From JALZVT01 sp964611345 (lineage in GTDB: Bacteria; Pseudomonadota; Gammaproteobacteria; Pseudomonadales; Azotimanducaceae): 64,000 nt of DNA. Location: assembly GCA_964611345.1 (NCBI GenBank), contig CAZSYU010000001.1, positions 1 through 64,000 on the forward strand, given 5' to 3'. Position numbers and translations under genes: made by a program. This document shows, piece by piece, positions 42,676-52,156 of this stretch. Below the pieces are notes generated by a model that saw nothing but the letters and a program-made list of their open reading frames with translations, had not been told where the DNA came from and did not search any database. Each line of letters starts with the position of its first letter. Position 1 is the first letter of the stretch.

Positions 42676-43104
42676 CTAGTACGCCATATCTAGTTCGATG
42701 CGGCGTACGCGAATCAGCCAACTGCCGTTTTGTTGCACGAAGGTGTCTTTGTAGTAGCCGCTGGTGACCAACCGGATCGCGCCGTTTTCAACGGCGGTGA
42801 TAGTCAGGTTAGAGATGGTACTGAGCTCCCCCTCACGCTCTTCACCCGTGGGTTTGAAGAAGGTATTTGTCGTCACGTGACGACGCACATCCGTTTGAGT
42901 GTCAGCCGAGTCGCGCATTAATTCCATAATGGTTTCGCGGCCCGCAAAATCGATAGGATCAGCGTCTGCTATTACGATCTGCAGTGACGCGTCGGCTGCA
43001 AAACAGGCTTCCAACGCATCCATGTGGCGCTCATCCAGTGCGTAGGCTGACTGGGCTAGCAGTGTTTGAATGGCGAGTTGGTTGGCTATGTCTGGATTTT
43101 TCAT
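42676..43104 (-). CDS. SnoaL-like (NTF2-fold) protein
   Basis: A 142-residue NTF2-like protein of the SnoaL_4/ring-hydroxylating beta-subunit-like type: LLAQSAYALDERHMDALEAC, DPIDFAGRETIMELM, VTTNTFFK and the final SWLIRVRRIELDMAY. Such proteins act as isomerases, dehydratases or aldolases, or as accessory folds. It lies 4 bp after the LLM monooxygenase gene and 38 bp before the CoA ligase gene, so it is part of the same catabolic operon. Confidence 0.8.
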   Translation of the reverse strand: MKNPDIANQLAIQTLLAQSAYALDERHMDALEACFAADASLQIVIADADPIDFAGRETIMELMRDSADTQTDVRRHVTTNTFFKPTGEEREGELSTISNLTITAVENGAIRLVTSGYYKDTFVQQNGSWLIRVRRIELDMAY

Positions 43105-43108
43105 AGTG

Positions 43109-44122
43109 TCAGTCGATGGCCGCTCTTACTTTAGGTAGCACGTTGTTGGAAATGTATTCCATCCGCTTGCTGCCGCTGTCGACGGACTCGCCGGGGAATT
43201 GCGCCCAGAAGTGCACGTCGATGATTTGTGGATAGTCGTTAAGCATCTGGGTGAGTGCGCTCACTGCCTGGTCGGCGTCCCACAGCTCGTACAATCCATC
43301 TCGAATGGCACTTTGTGAGTCTGGAAACAGCGGAACTTCATCGGGCGGGCCGAAGGCACCCCAGGACACGTATTCGTTGGTTTGATAGAGCACGTGGGGG
43401 CCAACGTTTGCGGCTTCCGCTTCGGGGTCTTCGGCAATGATGGCCCAGTTGCCGGCACAAATTGCGCCGTCGCTCGGTGCTTTACCTGCGGTTTTTAGTG
43501 AGTCGACGTAGACGTCGTGGCCAATGCCACCGGTGGACAGGAAGCCATCACCCAGACGCGCGGCTCGTGCAATAGCGGGGTCGGCCATGCCACCCATAAA
43601 TATTCGTGGCGTTGTCGCGGGTGCCGGTGTCACCCGTAGGCCGTCTACCGCGTAGCGTTTACCAGCGAATTGAATGGGCTCGCCCGTCCATGCTGCGCGC
43701 AGCAAAGCGACGCCTTCTTCCATAAGACTGGGGCGATTTTTCAGATTGCGACCAAAATAGTTGAACTCGAGCTCGCGATACCCCAGGCCAACGCCAAGAT
43801 CGAAGCGACCACCGGTCAAAATAGACAGGGTGGCGGCATCCTCAGCGAGCCGCAGTGGGTCTGCGAGCGGTAGCAGCATGAGATTGGTGCCGATGCGCAT
43901 ACGTTTGGTGCGCTCACCAATGGCAGCTGCAATGACCAGCGGCGAAGGTGCGTAGCCGTCGTCGCAGAAGTGATGTTCAGTCAACCACACCGAATCGAAG
44001 CCCAGGGTGTCGGCCCAGGCGACCTGTTCCAGAGATTGTTGGTACAGGGTTTCGAACGGGACGCTTGAGGGTGCCGGGTTACGGAAGTCGTACCACAGAC
44101 CAAAGTTGATTTGACGGCTCAT
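43109..44122 (-). CDS. LLM-class (luciferase-like) flavin oxidoreductase
   Basis: Bacterial luciferase-like monooxygenase of 337 residues. Family marks: DTLGFDSVWLTEHHFCDDGY, ERTKRMRIGTNLMLLPL, the RFDLGVGLGYRELEF segment, and ARLGDGFLST. These TIM-barrel enzymes use reduced FMN or F420 to hydroxylate or do Baeyer-Villiger-type insertion. Placed directly after an alpha/beta hydrolase gene (14 bp), which would suit an ester- or lactone-forming step. Confidence 0.87.
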   Translation of the reverse strand: MSRQINFGLWYDFRNPAPSSVPFETLYQQSLEQVAWADTLGFDSVWLTEHHFCDDGYAPSPLVIAAAIGERTKRMRIGTNLMLLPLADPLRLAEDAATLSILTGGRFDLGVGLGYRELEFNYFGRNLKNRPSLMEEGVALLRAAWTGEPIQFAGKRYAVDGLRVTPAPATTPRIFMGGMADPAIARAARLGDGFLSTGGIGHDVYVDSLKTAGKAPSDGAICAGNWAIIAEDPEAEAANVGPHVLYQTNEYVSWGAFGPPDEVPLFPDSQSAIRDGLYELWDADQAVSALTQMLNDYPQIIDVHFWAQFPGESVDSGSKRMEYISNNVLPKVRAAID

Positions 44123-44136
44123 GGCGATGCGGTTCC

Positions 44137-44973
44137 TTAACTGGTTGCAATAGAGGCGAGGAAGCGGCCTACGGCGTCACGATAGGCAGTAGGGTCTTCA
44201 ATGAACGGTGTGTGACCGCAACCGTCCATAACGGCGAGCTGGCCATGAGGTGCCAGATTAGCGGCAAACTCGCCAATGGCGGGGTCTACAACTCCGTCGG
44301 CGCTGCTAGTGATAAATAGAGCGGGTACCTGCAGTGCGCCCATAGTGTCGCGCTGATCAATACTTGCGAGCGCACCCAGAGAAGCATCTGCCGCTGGGCT
44401 CGCCTGTAAGGCGATGCCATGCGCCCAGGTTTTGATTGCATCACTGACGGGCTTCACAAAAGCCCCATCGCAATACAGCGCTTCTAGAAAATTAACGCGA
44501 TCGGCGCGCAGCGCGGTGACGGTACCTGCCACGTCGTCTGCCGTACCGCCGTGTGGGAATCCTTCTGCCTGGGTGTAGCGTGGCGTGGCGCCACAGGTAG
44601 AGACAAGCCCGGCGAGTTTGTCGCCCAACAGGGGTGCGGCGCCTGTGACTACTGCACCACCCAGTGACCAGCCATTCAGTACGGCGCTTGTTATGCTGCA
44701 ATGGTCGACGAGTGCCGCCAAATCCTGACTCAGTGCCTCGATGGAGACATCAGCAAAGTCTTTATCCGACGCACCGCAGTTGCGTTGATCGAAGGCCAGC
44801 ACAGAATAGCCAGAATCGATCAGCCAGGCCGTGGTGTCGTCCCAAATACGACTGCTCATGCCCCAACCGTGAGCGAGCACTACGGTGAGTGCTGATTTGG
44901 CGACTCGATGGTGCTCAAAGTAAATGGCGCCGGCTTGGTTTCTTGTGTTGTCTTGAACAGTGAGTACTGCCAT
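44137..44973 (-). CDS. Alpha/beta hydrolase, lactonase or C-C hydrolase type
   Basis: A 278-residue Ser hydrolase starting at ATG 44973, with GGGGGGAG upstream; the frame runs on but with unlike residues. Motifs: VVLAHGWGMSS (oxyanion loop), nucleophile elbow NGWSLGGAV, acid in TSSADGVVDPA, and His in DGCGHTPFIEDP. Members of this subgroup open lactones (3-oxoadipate enol-lactonase) or cleave C-C bonds. First gene of the minus-strand catabolic operon that ends with the DUF35 gene, divergent from the P450 gene. Confidence 0.82.
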   Translation of the reverse strand: MAVLTVQDNTRNQAGAIYFEHHRVAKSALTVVLAHGWGMSSRIWDDTTAWLIDSGYSVLAFDQRNCGASDKDFADVSIEALSQDLAALVDHCSITSAVLNGWSLGGAVVTGAAPLLGDKLAGLVSTCGATPRYTQAEGFPHGGTADDVAGTVTALRADRVNFLEALYCDGAFVKPVSDAIKTWAHGIALQASPAADASLGALASIDQRDTMGALQVPALFITSSADGVVDPAIGEFAANLAPHGQLAVMDGCGHTPFIEDPTAYRDAVGRFLASIATS

Positions 44974-45084
44974 AGCTCCCCCCAGAACTGAATAATGAGT
45001 AAACGTACACGGCGCAGGGCTTGACTGCAATTTCCGGCCCCCGCAAGGTGGTAGATCGATTGGAATCTGTGATTGGGGAGTTGC

Positions 45085-46452
45085 ATGACTGATATCGATG
45101 CATCCGGCAACACCAACGAGCCAAAGAGGCCTTATGTGCCGGTCCAACCGGAGTCGCTCAACGACATAAATCTGCTCGACTCTACGCTGCAAAATTGCCC
45201 TTACCATGCTTATCAGAAACTGCGCGACGAGGCACCGGTGTGGCAAGACCCGGTGACCGGGTTTTATGTGGTGTCGCGCTTTGAAGATGTTCGCGCGGTT
45301 CTGCTGAATACCAAAGATTACATTAGTGATATGTCCGCCGAAGGTCAGGGCGCGTCACGCAGTCAGCTTGATCAGGAACGCGCCGCGCGCATGCAGAGGC
45401 TTTACGAGCAGAAGGGCTGGGTGCCCGGAGTAACGCTTGCCGGACGAGATGATCCAAACCATCGCGAGATGCGGGCGATGTTTAATGAAGCCTTTCGGCC
45501 GAAACGCATCGAGGCGATGGACCCCTTTGTCCGCGAAACCGCCTACAAGCTCATTGATGGTGTTTTCACAACGCCGCAAAACACTGCGCAGGGGAGTGGC
45601 CCCAACTGGGTCGCGTGCGATTGGGTGCAGCAGTTTGCCGTACCCCTGCCGCTGATTGTTATTGGCCACCAGGTGGGCGTGCCAGAAGCGGACATCTGGC
45701 AAATCAAAAAATGGACAGATGCCTGGGTGCAGCGACTGGGCATGATGCAAACCGAAGACGAAGAGCGCTGGTCGGTGGAGATGGAAATCGAGGCTCAGCA
45801 TTACTTTCAACCCATTTTTGAAAGGCTGCGTAAAACGCCCGACGATTCATTGCTTTCAGAGATGGTAAATCGCGTTATCCCGGAGTGGGGGCGGCCGCTT
45901 AACGACAACGAGCTACACGCGGAGATGATGGCCGACACCTTTGTCGGCGGCGCTGAAACTACAACCAACGCCATTGGTTATGGGGTGAAGCTGTTGATCG
46001 ATAATCCGCTGGCCTGGCAACAGCTAGCAAGCGACCCTGAACAGTACATGCGAACCTTCATTGAGGAAGTACTGCGTCTCGAAGGGCCCGTGCAAGGCCT
46101 GTTCAGAAAGACTGCCAAAGACGTTGTGTTGGCCGACTCGCCGATCCCCGCTGGTTCGATGGTGAATGTCCGCTATGCGGCGGCCAACCTCGATGAGCGA
46201 GAATTCGTTGAGCCAGCACAGCTGGATTTAAACCGCGACAAGCCTGGTCGTCACCTCGCCTTCGGGTCTGGCATTCACCATTGTTTGGGCGCGCCATTGG
46301 CACGTCGCGAGCTACACTGGAGCTTTATGGCGCTGGTCGAAAAAGTGAGCGCCTTGCGTTTTGCGGCAGGCAAAAATGATTTCAGTGTCCAGCCGAGCTT
46401 CTCGCTGCGCGCGCTAAACGAGCTGCATGTTGAGTTCACTCCCAAGGGGTAA
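45085..46452 (+). CDS. Cytochrome P450
   Basis: Soluble bacterial class I-type P450 of 455 residues, starting at ATG 45085 behind GGGGAG. The I-helix reads VGGAETTTNAIG, the ExxR motif is in EEVLRLEG, and the heme loop FGSGIHHCLG carries C400 as thiolate ligand. No ferredoxin or reductase gene is near, so redox partners come from elsewhere. It shares a divergent promoter region with the catabolic operon on the other strand and likely hydroxylates its starting compound. Confidence 0.93.
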   Translation: MTDIDASGNTNEPKRPYVPVQPESLNDINLLDSTLQNCPYHAYQKLRDEAPVWQDPVTGFYVVSRFEDVRAVLLNTKDYISDMSAEGQGASRSQLDQERAARMQRLYEQKGWVPGVTLAGRDDPNHREMRAMFNEAFRPKRIEAMDPFVRETAYKLIDGVFTTPQNTAQGSGPNWVACDWVQQFAVPLPLIVIGHQVGVPEADIWQIKKWTDAWVQRLGMMQTEDEERWSVEMEIEAQHYFQPIFERLRKTPDDSLLSEMVNRVIPEWGRPLNDNELHAEMMADTFVGGAETTTNAIGYGVKLLIDNPLAWQQLASDPEQYMRTFIEEVLRLEGPVQGLFRKTAKDVVLADSPIPAGSMVNVRYAAANLDEREFVEPAQLDLNRDKPGRHLAFGSGIHHCLGAPLARRELHWSFMALVEKVSALRFAAGKNDFSVQPSFSLRALNELHVEFTPKG

Positions 46453-46485
46453 CTTTGCCTGGATTCCTTCTGCTGGGTGGCGGCA

Positions 46486-48240
46486 TTAGCGCCAACAGCG
46501 CCAGGCGAGCCCGCCGGTGCTGATTGCGAGAACTGCCATCAGCACGCACATGGGCGTGTCGCCGTACAGTGCGAAACCTGTGCCAAATAGCAGGGCGTAA
46601 ATACTGATGCTCGACAGGAACGCACAGAGTAGGGACGAGGTAAGAGGTTGACCTGGCGCGGCAGTAGTCGCTTGCTCCGCGACCGGTAAAGAGCGACGAA
46701 TCTTTTTCCAACCTATGCCACCAGGCTTTATTCGGCGATAGAAACGCTGCAAAACAGCTACCTGGGTTGCCGGTGTTAGCCAGGTCACCAGCAACCAGAC
46801 AAGAGTGGTGGCACTGATACTCGCGATTAGTTTTTGCCAGTCTGCCCAGTATGGAAAGTCACCAAGGTAGAAACTGAGTGCGCATACGAAGGACGCGAGC
46901 ATAGCGCTGATTTCGCTCCATGCATTAATGCGCCACCAGAACCAACGCAAAATGAATAGCAACCCTGTACCCGCGCCAATGGTGAGCAGGATGCTGAACG
47001 CCTGGATGATGCTGGTGAGTGCCAGCGCCAGGGTTGCCGCCAGTACAACCAACAGCGCCGATGCTGCCCGCGCCATGCGGATCAGGCTCTTGTTGCTTGC
47101 CGTTGGGTTGACAAAGCGCTGGTAAAAGTCGTGCACAATGTAGGAAGCGCCCCAGTTAATCTGGGTAGACAGCGTTGAAATGCAGGCGGCAACCAGGGAG
47201 GCGACAACCAACCCCAGAATGCCGGCTGGTAAAAATTTCAGCATGGCGGGGTAGGCGAAATCGTTGCCGATGACGTTGGTATCGATTGCGGGAAACGCGC
47301 TTCTAATCGCGTCAATGTCCGGGAACACCACCAATGATGCTAGCGCAACAATGATCCAGGGCCAGGGTCGCAGGGCGTAGTGCGCTACCTGAAACAGCAG
47401 CATAGCCGCCGTCGCGTGCTGTTCGTTTTTGGCGGCGAGCAAGCGCTGCGCAACATAGCCACCCCCGCCCGGTTCTGCGCCGGGATACCACACGTTCCAC
47501 CACTGCACGGCGAGTGGAATGACAAACACCATCAGTGCCTGTTGCGGATTGCCAAAGTCGGGCAGGAAACTCAATTTGCCCGTCAGATTTTCGTGCTGGA
47601 TTAGTGCGCCCAACCCGCCAACGGCTGGGTGATCGAGTGCAAACCATGCGGCCAGCACGGCGCCGGCCATCGAGAGAATAAACAGCAGTACATCGGCCAC
47701 CAACACGGCAGCGAAGCCACCAATCGCACTGAATAGCAAAGCGGCACTAGCAACAACAAGCACAATGTACAGCGGATCGAGACTTGTCAGTGCCGAACCC
47801 ACCTTGATCGCAGCGAGCAGGACGGTTGCCATAACGATGACGTTGAAGAACAACCCCAGATAGAGCGCGCGAAAAGCACGCACAGCGCGTGCCGAAGCCC
47901 CCGAATAGCGCAGCTCGTAAAACTCCAGGTCGGTGACGGTGCCGGAACGACGCCAGAGCTTTGCGTAGACGAAGGTGGTTAACATGCCGGTGAGTAAAAA
48001 TGCCCACCACACCCAGTTGCCTGCAACACCATTGGTACGCACGATATCTGCGACCAACAAGGGGGTGTCGGTGGCGAAAGTGGTGGCAACCATCGATGTG
48101 CCAAGCAGCCACCAGGGCATGCGCCGGCCGGCTAAAAAGAACGAATCTGTGCCAGCGCCAGACCGCTGCGAGAACCACAGGCCTACACCGGTTGTGAGTG
48201 CTACGCAGCCAACAACAATCAGCCAGTCAACTCCTGTCAT
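46486..48240 (-). CDS. Sodium:solute symporter (SSS) family transporter
   Basis: Inner-membrane symporter of 584 residues with about 13-15 hydrophobic helices. SSS-family marks include the FFLAGRRMPWWLLGTSMVAT segment near residues 35-55 and TDLEFYELRYSG near residues 98-109. The FAYPAMLKFLPAGILGLVV region is typical for the middle of the protein. Substrate is not evident. It is a single gene divergent from the molybdenum hydroxylase pair, so it may import that enzyme's substrate or another acid used by the cluster. Confidence 0.88.
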   Translation of the reverse strand: MTGVDWLIVVGCVALTTGVGLWFSQRSGAGTDSFFLAGRRMPWWLLGTSMVATTFATDTPLLVADIVRTNGVAGNWVWWAFLLTGMLTTFVYAKLWRRSGTVTDLEFYELRYSGASARAVRAFRALYLGLFFNVIVMATVLLAAIKVGSALTSLDPLYIVLVVASAALLFSAIGGFAAVLVADVLLFILSMAGAVLAAWFALDHPAVGGLGALIQHENLTGKLSFLPDFGNPQQALMVFVIPLAVQWWNVWYPGAEPGGGGYVAQRLLAAKNEQHATAAMLLFQVAHYALRPWPWIIVALASLVVFPDIDAIRSAFPAIDTNVIGNDFAYPAMLKFLPAGILGLVVASLVAACISTLSTQINWGASYIVHDFYQRFVNPTASNKSLIRMARAASALLVVLAATLALALTSIIQAFSILLTIGAGTGLLFILRWFWWRINAWSEISAMLASFVCALSFYLGDFPYWADWQKLIASISATTLVWLLVTWLTPATQVAVLQRFYRRIKPGGIGWKKIRRSLPVAEQATTAAPGQPLTSSLLCAFLSSISIYALLFGTGFALYGDTPMCVLMAVLAISTGGLAWRCWR

Positions 48241-48336
48241 CCTGATGGCTCGATTTTATGATTATCAATGGTACCTACCTTACCCTCTGACGTAACAACT
48301 TGATAAGCTCTCAACCTGACTAGTGGAGGGTGGGCA

Positions 48337-48834
48337 ATGACAAAATACACACTGACGGTAAACGCGCAGGAACACACAGTAGAGGCAGCGGCTGACACGC
48401 CGTTGCTGTGGGTGTTGCGCGACAAGCTAAAACTGACCGGCACCAAGTTTGGCTGCGGTATTGCGCAGTGCGGCGCGTGCACGGTTCACCTCAACGGTAC
48501 TGCCGTGCGATCTTGTGTGTTGCCAATCTCCTCGGTAAGCGGCGAGATCACTACGATCGAAGGCTTGTCAAAAAATGGCGGTTTGCATCCGTTGCAGGCG
48601 GCCTGGATCGATCACGACGTTCCCCAGTGTGGTTACTGCCAGGCTGGACAAATCATGAGTGCCGCGTCGTTGTTGGCGACCAACCCCAAACCGACCGACG
48701 ACGACATCGACAGCGCCATGGCGGGTAACTACTGCCGCTGTGGAACCTACATTCGTATTCGCAAGGCCGTGCACTCTGCTGCGAGCTTTTATGACGCCAC
48801 CGCGAAGGGCGCAGCCAATGGGGGTGCAGAGTAA
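48337..48834 (+). CDS. Molybdenum hydroxylase 2Fe-2S subunit (isoquinoline 1-oxidoreductase alpha-like)
   Basis: A 165-residue two-[2Fe-2S] subunit of the xanthine oxidase family. The plant-type cluster site is GCGIAQCGACTVHLNG, followed by a distal Cys. The second cluster site combines QCGYCQAGQ with NYCRCGTY. GTGGAGG precedes the ATG. Its stop overlaps the start of the large subunit (TAATG), so the two are made together. It passes electrons from the Mo centre. Confidence 0.93.
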   Translation: MTKYTLTVNAQEHTVEAAADTPLLWVLRDKLKLTGTKFGCGIAQCGACTVHLNGTAVRSCVLPISSVSGEITTIEGLSKNGGLHPLQAAWIDHDVPQCGYCQAGQIMSAASLLATNPKPTDDDIDSAMAGNYCRCGTYIRIRKAVHSAASFYDATAKGAANGGAE

Positions 48835-51101
48835 TGGTCGATTCAGTGACAACAACCAACACTTTGAACAGACGGACGTGGTTGAAGGCCTCTGCAGCAA
48901 TTGGTGGCGGTTTGCTGCTGGAGCTGAGTATCGCGCCTGAAGCCGCCCAGGCGGAAGAGGGCGGTACGCTGATACGTTCGAAAGAACTCAATGCCTACGT
49001 GCAGATTGATCAGCAAGGCCAGATCACTATCTATTCAGCTACCCCAGAGATGGGACAGGGCATTACAACCTCGTTGCCCATGATTATTGCTGAAGAGATG
49101 GGCGCTCGTTGGGAAGACGTGCGGGTGCTTGCTGCGCCTTTAGATGAAAAATTTGGACGCCAGGGCGCCGGTGGATCGACCTCAATTGCTCGCAACTTTG
49201 ATGCCATGCGGCAGATGGGTGCGTCGGCAAGAGAGATGTTGATTGGCGCAGCGGCGCTCGCTATGGAGGTTGATCGCGACGGTCTCAAAGCCGAGAACAG
49301 CCAGGTGGTACACTCCTCGGGTGCAATACGAACCTTTGGTCAGCTCGCAAGGCTCGCTGCCGAACAGCCCGTACCAGACCCCGAGCAGTTGTCGTATAAA
49401 GACCCGCGCTCTTACACCATTATTGGCACCTCGGTTGGCGGCATTGACAACCTTGTTATCGCCACGGGCAAATCGGAATACGGTATTGATGTCGATGTGC
49501 CAGGCATGAAGTACGCAAGTTATACCCGCTGTCCACGCATTGGCGGCAAGGCGCTGAGTTTCAATGAGCGCCAGATCAAACGCCTGCCGGGCGTTGTTGA
49601 TGCGTTTATTGTGCAGCCCGACGCTCGATCGGGTGAAGCTGAGAGGAGCTTCCTGCGAGGACTTGCCGTGCTGCGTGGTGGTATCGCTATTGTGGGTGAA
49701 GACACCTGGTCGGTGATGAATGCGAAGACCAAACTCGACGTGAAATGGGACGAATCGCAAGCGTCCAGAGACGACTGGGAACAGATGAAAACCCGAGCCA
49801 GGGAGATTGCGGCCGAGGGTAGTGATCTGAGTAAGAGTGAGATCCGTCGGGATAATCCGGACGTAGATGCTGCCCTTGCTAACGCAGATAACAAGGTACT
49901 CGAGTCGTTTTTTCAATACCCCTATGTCGCGCACGTTTGTATGGAGCCGCTGAACTGCACGGCCGACTATCGAAAAGGTTCTGCGGGCAAGCCAGATACG
50001 CTCGAGATTTGGATGGGCAGTCAGTTTCCGGCCCAGGTGAAAGAGATTGCAGGCAACCTGTTCGGCATGGCACCCGAGAACGTGACGGTTAATCCTCTGC
50101 GTATGGGCGGCGGTTTTGGCCGTCGCGCCGTTCACGACTTCGCGACTGAAGCGATGGTGATCTCAAAGCAGGCGGGTGTGCCGGTAAAGCTTACCTGGAC
50201 GCGTACCGATGACATTCACAACGATTTCTTCCGTGTGGGTGGTTTTGCAAACATGAAGGCCGCGGTCGATAGTAGCGGCAAGCTGGCGGGTTGGGACCAA
50301 CACTACATCGGCTTTAAACACAAAGATCGGCGCGTGATTGGGTCGGGTTTCTTTGGCAACGAATATGCGCTGACGGCGCTGCCAAACGCTCGCGTCAGGC
50401 AGACCATGATGGAGATCAAGACCCCCTGTGGGGCCTGGCGCGCTCCAGGTTCCAACACCAATGCCTTTGTTGAGCAGTGTTTTATTAATGAGTTGGCTGA
50501 GCTTGCTGGCCGTGACCACCTGGAGTTTCTGCTGGAGATGATGGGGGAGCCGCGCTGGCTAGAGGACGGTAACGTCAACATGATGAATACCGGGCGGGCA
50601 ATAAACGTTATCAAGCAGGTCGCTGAAAAGGCCGGCTGGGGCAAAAAGATGCCGCCCGGCTCGGGACAGGGCCTGGCGTTTTATTTCTGTCACGCGGCCC
50701 ACATCGCTGAAATTGCGGAAGTAAGCGTAGATGAGAAGAAAAATTTCAGTGTCGACAAGGTAACGGTATCCATTGACGTTGGGCCCATCATCAATATGAG
50801 TGGCGCCCTGAGTCAGGTGCAGGGTTCGATTATGGATGCCTTGAGCACCATGGCGTTGCAGCAGATCACGATGAAAGATGGCGTAATTGAGCAAGACAAC
50901 TTTCACCAGTATCCGGTGATGCGAATTGGTGCGGCACCAAAAATAGACGCGCACTTTATTCAAAGCGACAACACCTCTACGGGTCTGGGTGAGCCGGCGC
51001 TACCGCCGCTAGCGCCAGCGGTGGCCAATGCGATTTACGCGGCAACAGGTGAGCGGATTCGGTCTATGCCCTTAAGTGAAGAGGGCTTTCGACTGGTGTA
51101 G
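48834..51101 (+). CDS. Molybdopterin-binding large subunit, Tat-exported (isoquinoline 1-oxidoreductase beta-like)
   Basis: A 755-residue Mo-hydroxylase subunit of the IorB branch. The N-terminus has a Tat signal with NRRTWLKASAAIGGG. Family motifs include PEMGQGITTSLPMI, GGGFGRRAVHDFATEA, CGAWRAPGSN and STGLGEPALPPLAP with the catalytic Glu. Tat export would carry the folded heterodimer to the periplasm. These enzymes hydroxylate N-heterocycles or oxidise aldehydes with water as oxygen source. Neither the cytochrome subunit seen with periplasmic relatives nor an XdhC-like maturation gene is present here. Confidence 0.9.
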   Translation: MVDSVTTTNTLNRRTWLKASAAIGGGLLLELSIAPEAAQAEEGGTLIRSKELNAYVQIDQQGQITIYSATPEMGQGITTSLPMIIAEEMGARWEDVRVLAAPLDEKFGRQGAGGSTSIARNFDAMRQMGASAREMLIGAAALAMEVDRDGLKAENSQVVHSSGAIRTFGQLARLAAEQPVPDPEQLSYKDPRSYTIIGTSVGGIDNLVIATGKSEYGIDVDVPGMKYASYTRCPRIGGKALSFNERQIKRLPGVVDAFIVQPDARSGEAERSFLRGLAVLRGGIAIVGEDTWSVMNAKTKLDVKWDESQASRDDWEQMKTRAREIAAEGSDLSKSEIRRDNPDVDAALANADNKVLESFFQYPYVAHVCMEPLNCTADYRKGSAGKPDTLEIWMGSQFPAQVKEIAGNLFGMAPENVTVNPLRMGGGFGRRAVHDFATEAMVISKQAGVPVKLTWTRTDDIHNDFFRVGGFANMKAAVDSSGKLAGWDQHYIGFKHKDRRVIGSGFFGNEYALTALPNARVRQTMMEIKTPCGAWRAPGSNTNAFVEQCFINELAELAGRDHLEFLLEMMGEPRWLEDGNVNMMNTGRAINVIKQVAEKAGWGKKMPPGSGQGLAFYFCHAAHIAEIAEVSVDEKKNFSVDKVTVSIDVGPIINMSGALSQVQGSIMDALSTMALQQITMKDGVIEQDNFHQYPVMRIGAAPKIDAHFIQSDNTSTGLGEPALPPLAPAVANAIYAATGERIRSMPLSEEGFRLV

Positions 51102-51121
51102 CGTCTCAGGAGAGTAGTGTC

Positions 51122-52072
51122 TCAGGCGAGTTGGGGCTGCATGTGTTCTTCGATCAGGGCGCGGATCTCGGCGGGCCAGCTGATCGCGCGGCGCTCGTCG
51201 AGATCGATGCACAGGCCAACGTTATCGCTGATGCCAAGCAGCTCGCCGTTGGTCGCGTTAAACGCCCAGCGCCGGGACAGCCGTGACTTGTCGTGGATTA
51301 CCAGGTCGGTATTGAAGTAGCTCAGCTCATCACCGAGTTTGGGTTGGGTGTAGACCAGATTGCGGGTTTCCATGACCGCCCAGCCAACTCGCGTTCCGGA
51401 TTTTGTGGTAAACACGGGCGGACCATGTGGCACGCCTTCTTCCTCGACAATTTTGGTGAACGGTAAAAACATCACCTCAATGTCTTTGTGCAACCAGCCT
51501 GCCGCGTCAACATCGGTCTCTTCAACCGTCGTTTGCCGTCTACCACTCATCATCCCGGTACCTTCAACATCGGGAATGACCGCGTCGAGCTCAGTGAAGG
51601 TCACCTTGTTGTTCACCGGCCCAAGCGAGAGGCTGCGGGGTGCGGCGTAATCAGGTATAGCCACCTTTTGCGACTGGGTCGTTTCTGCAGGGGGTGATTC
51701 GAAGCGCAGTGGTACGCGGGTGGCTCCGTCGGTGAGCTGGGTAGTGACAATGAAGGTAGCAGCCACATCGCCAGTGGTGGGATTGCGAATCTCCACATAG
51801 CTGCGCACGCCCGCAGCGCTTACGTCAAGCACGCCACCCAGAGTATGTAGTACAGCCCCTTCAAACTGTTCGCGTAGAAAGCGGGTGTAGGTGTCTATGC
51901 GCCGCAGGTAAGTCTGGCCTGCATTAGGATCTGAGTTGCCGACACTCAGGCCCAGGTTTTTGATGAGGGTTTGATTGGCGGTTTCCATGCGCGCCATATA
52001 AAAACGAACGTTCATATGGCCCAGGGAGTCGATCTGCTCGGGCAGAACAGTGGATTCGTGCAACAACTGCAT
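51122..52072 (-). CDS. Acyl-CoA thioesterase-like double hot-dog protein
   Basis: A 316-residue protein with two hot-dog domains. The first starts with DSLGHMNVRFYMARMETAN, the 4HBT signature with Asp and His-x-Asn. The second starts near VEETDVDAAGWLHKDIE and ends with NLVYTQPKLGDELSYF and SRRWAFNATNGELLG. Such fusions are thioesterases of the FatA/4HBT type. It could release a CoA-bound acid or recycle CoA in the neighbouring acyl-CoA path. Single gene, converging on the Mo hydroxylase operon. Confidence 0.75.
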   Translation of the reverse strand: MQLLHESTVLPEQIDSLGHMNVRFYMARMETANQTLIKNLGLSVGNSDPNAGQTYLRRIDTYTRFLREQFEGAVLHTLGGVLDVSAAGVRSYVEIRNPTTGDVAATFIVTTQLTDGATRVPLRFESPPAETTQSQKVAIPDYAAPRSLSLGPVNNKVTFTELDAVIPDVEGTGMMSGRRQTTVEETDVDAAGWLHKDIEVMFLPFTKIVEEEGVPHGPPVFTTKSGTRVGWAVMETRNLVYTQPKLGDELSYFNTDLVIHDKSRLSRRWAFNATNGELLGISDNVGLCIDLDERRAISWPAEIRALIEEHMQPQLA

Positions 52073-52156
52073 ATCTGTGCGCGTCTCTGGTTCAGTCAGC
52101 CGAATAGTGTAACAAAGACCGTATCAAAGACGCGCGGGCGCGTTGTAGGTGAAAAG

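Noticed and set aside
49182..50135. Open frame of 317 codons on the minus strand
   Set aside because: Antisense to the molybdenum large subunit, which has clear motifs across this stretch.
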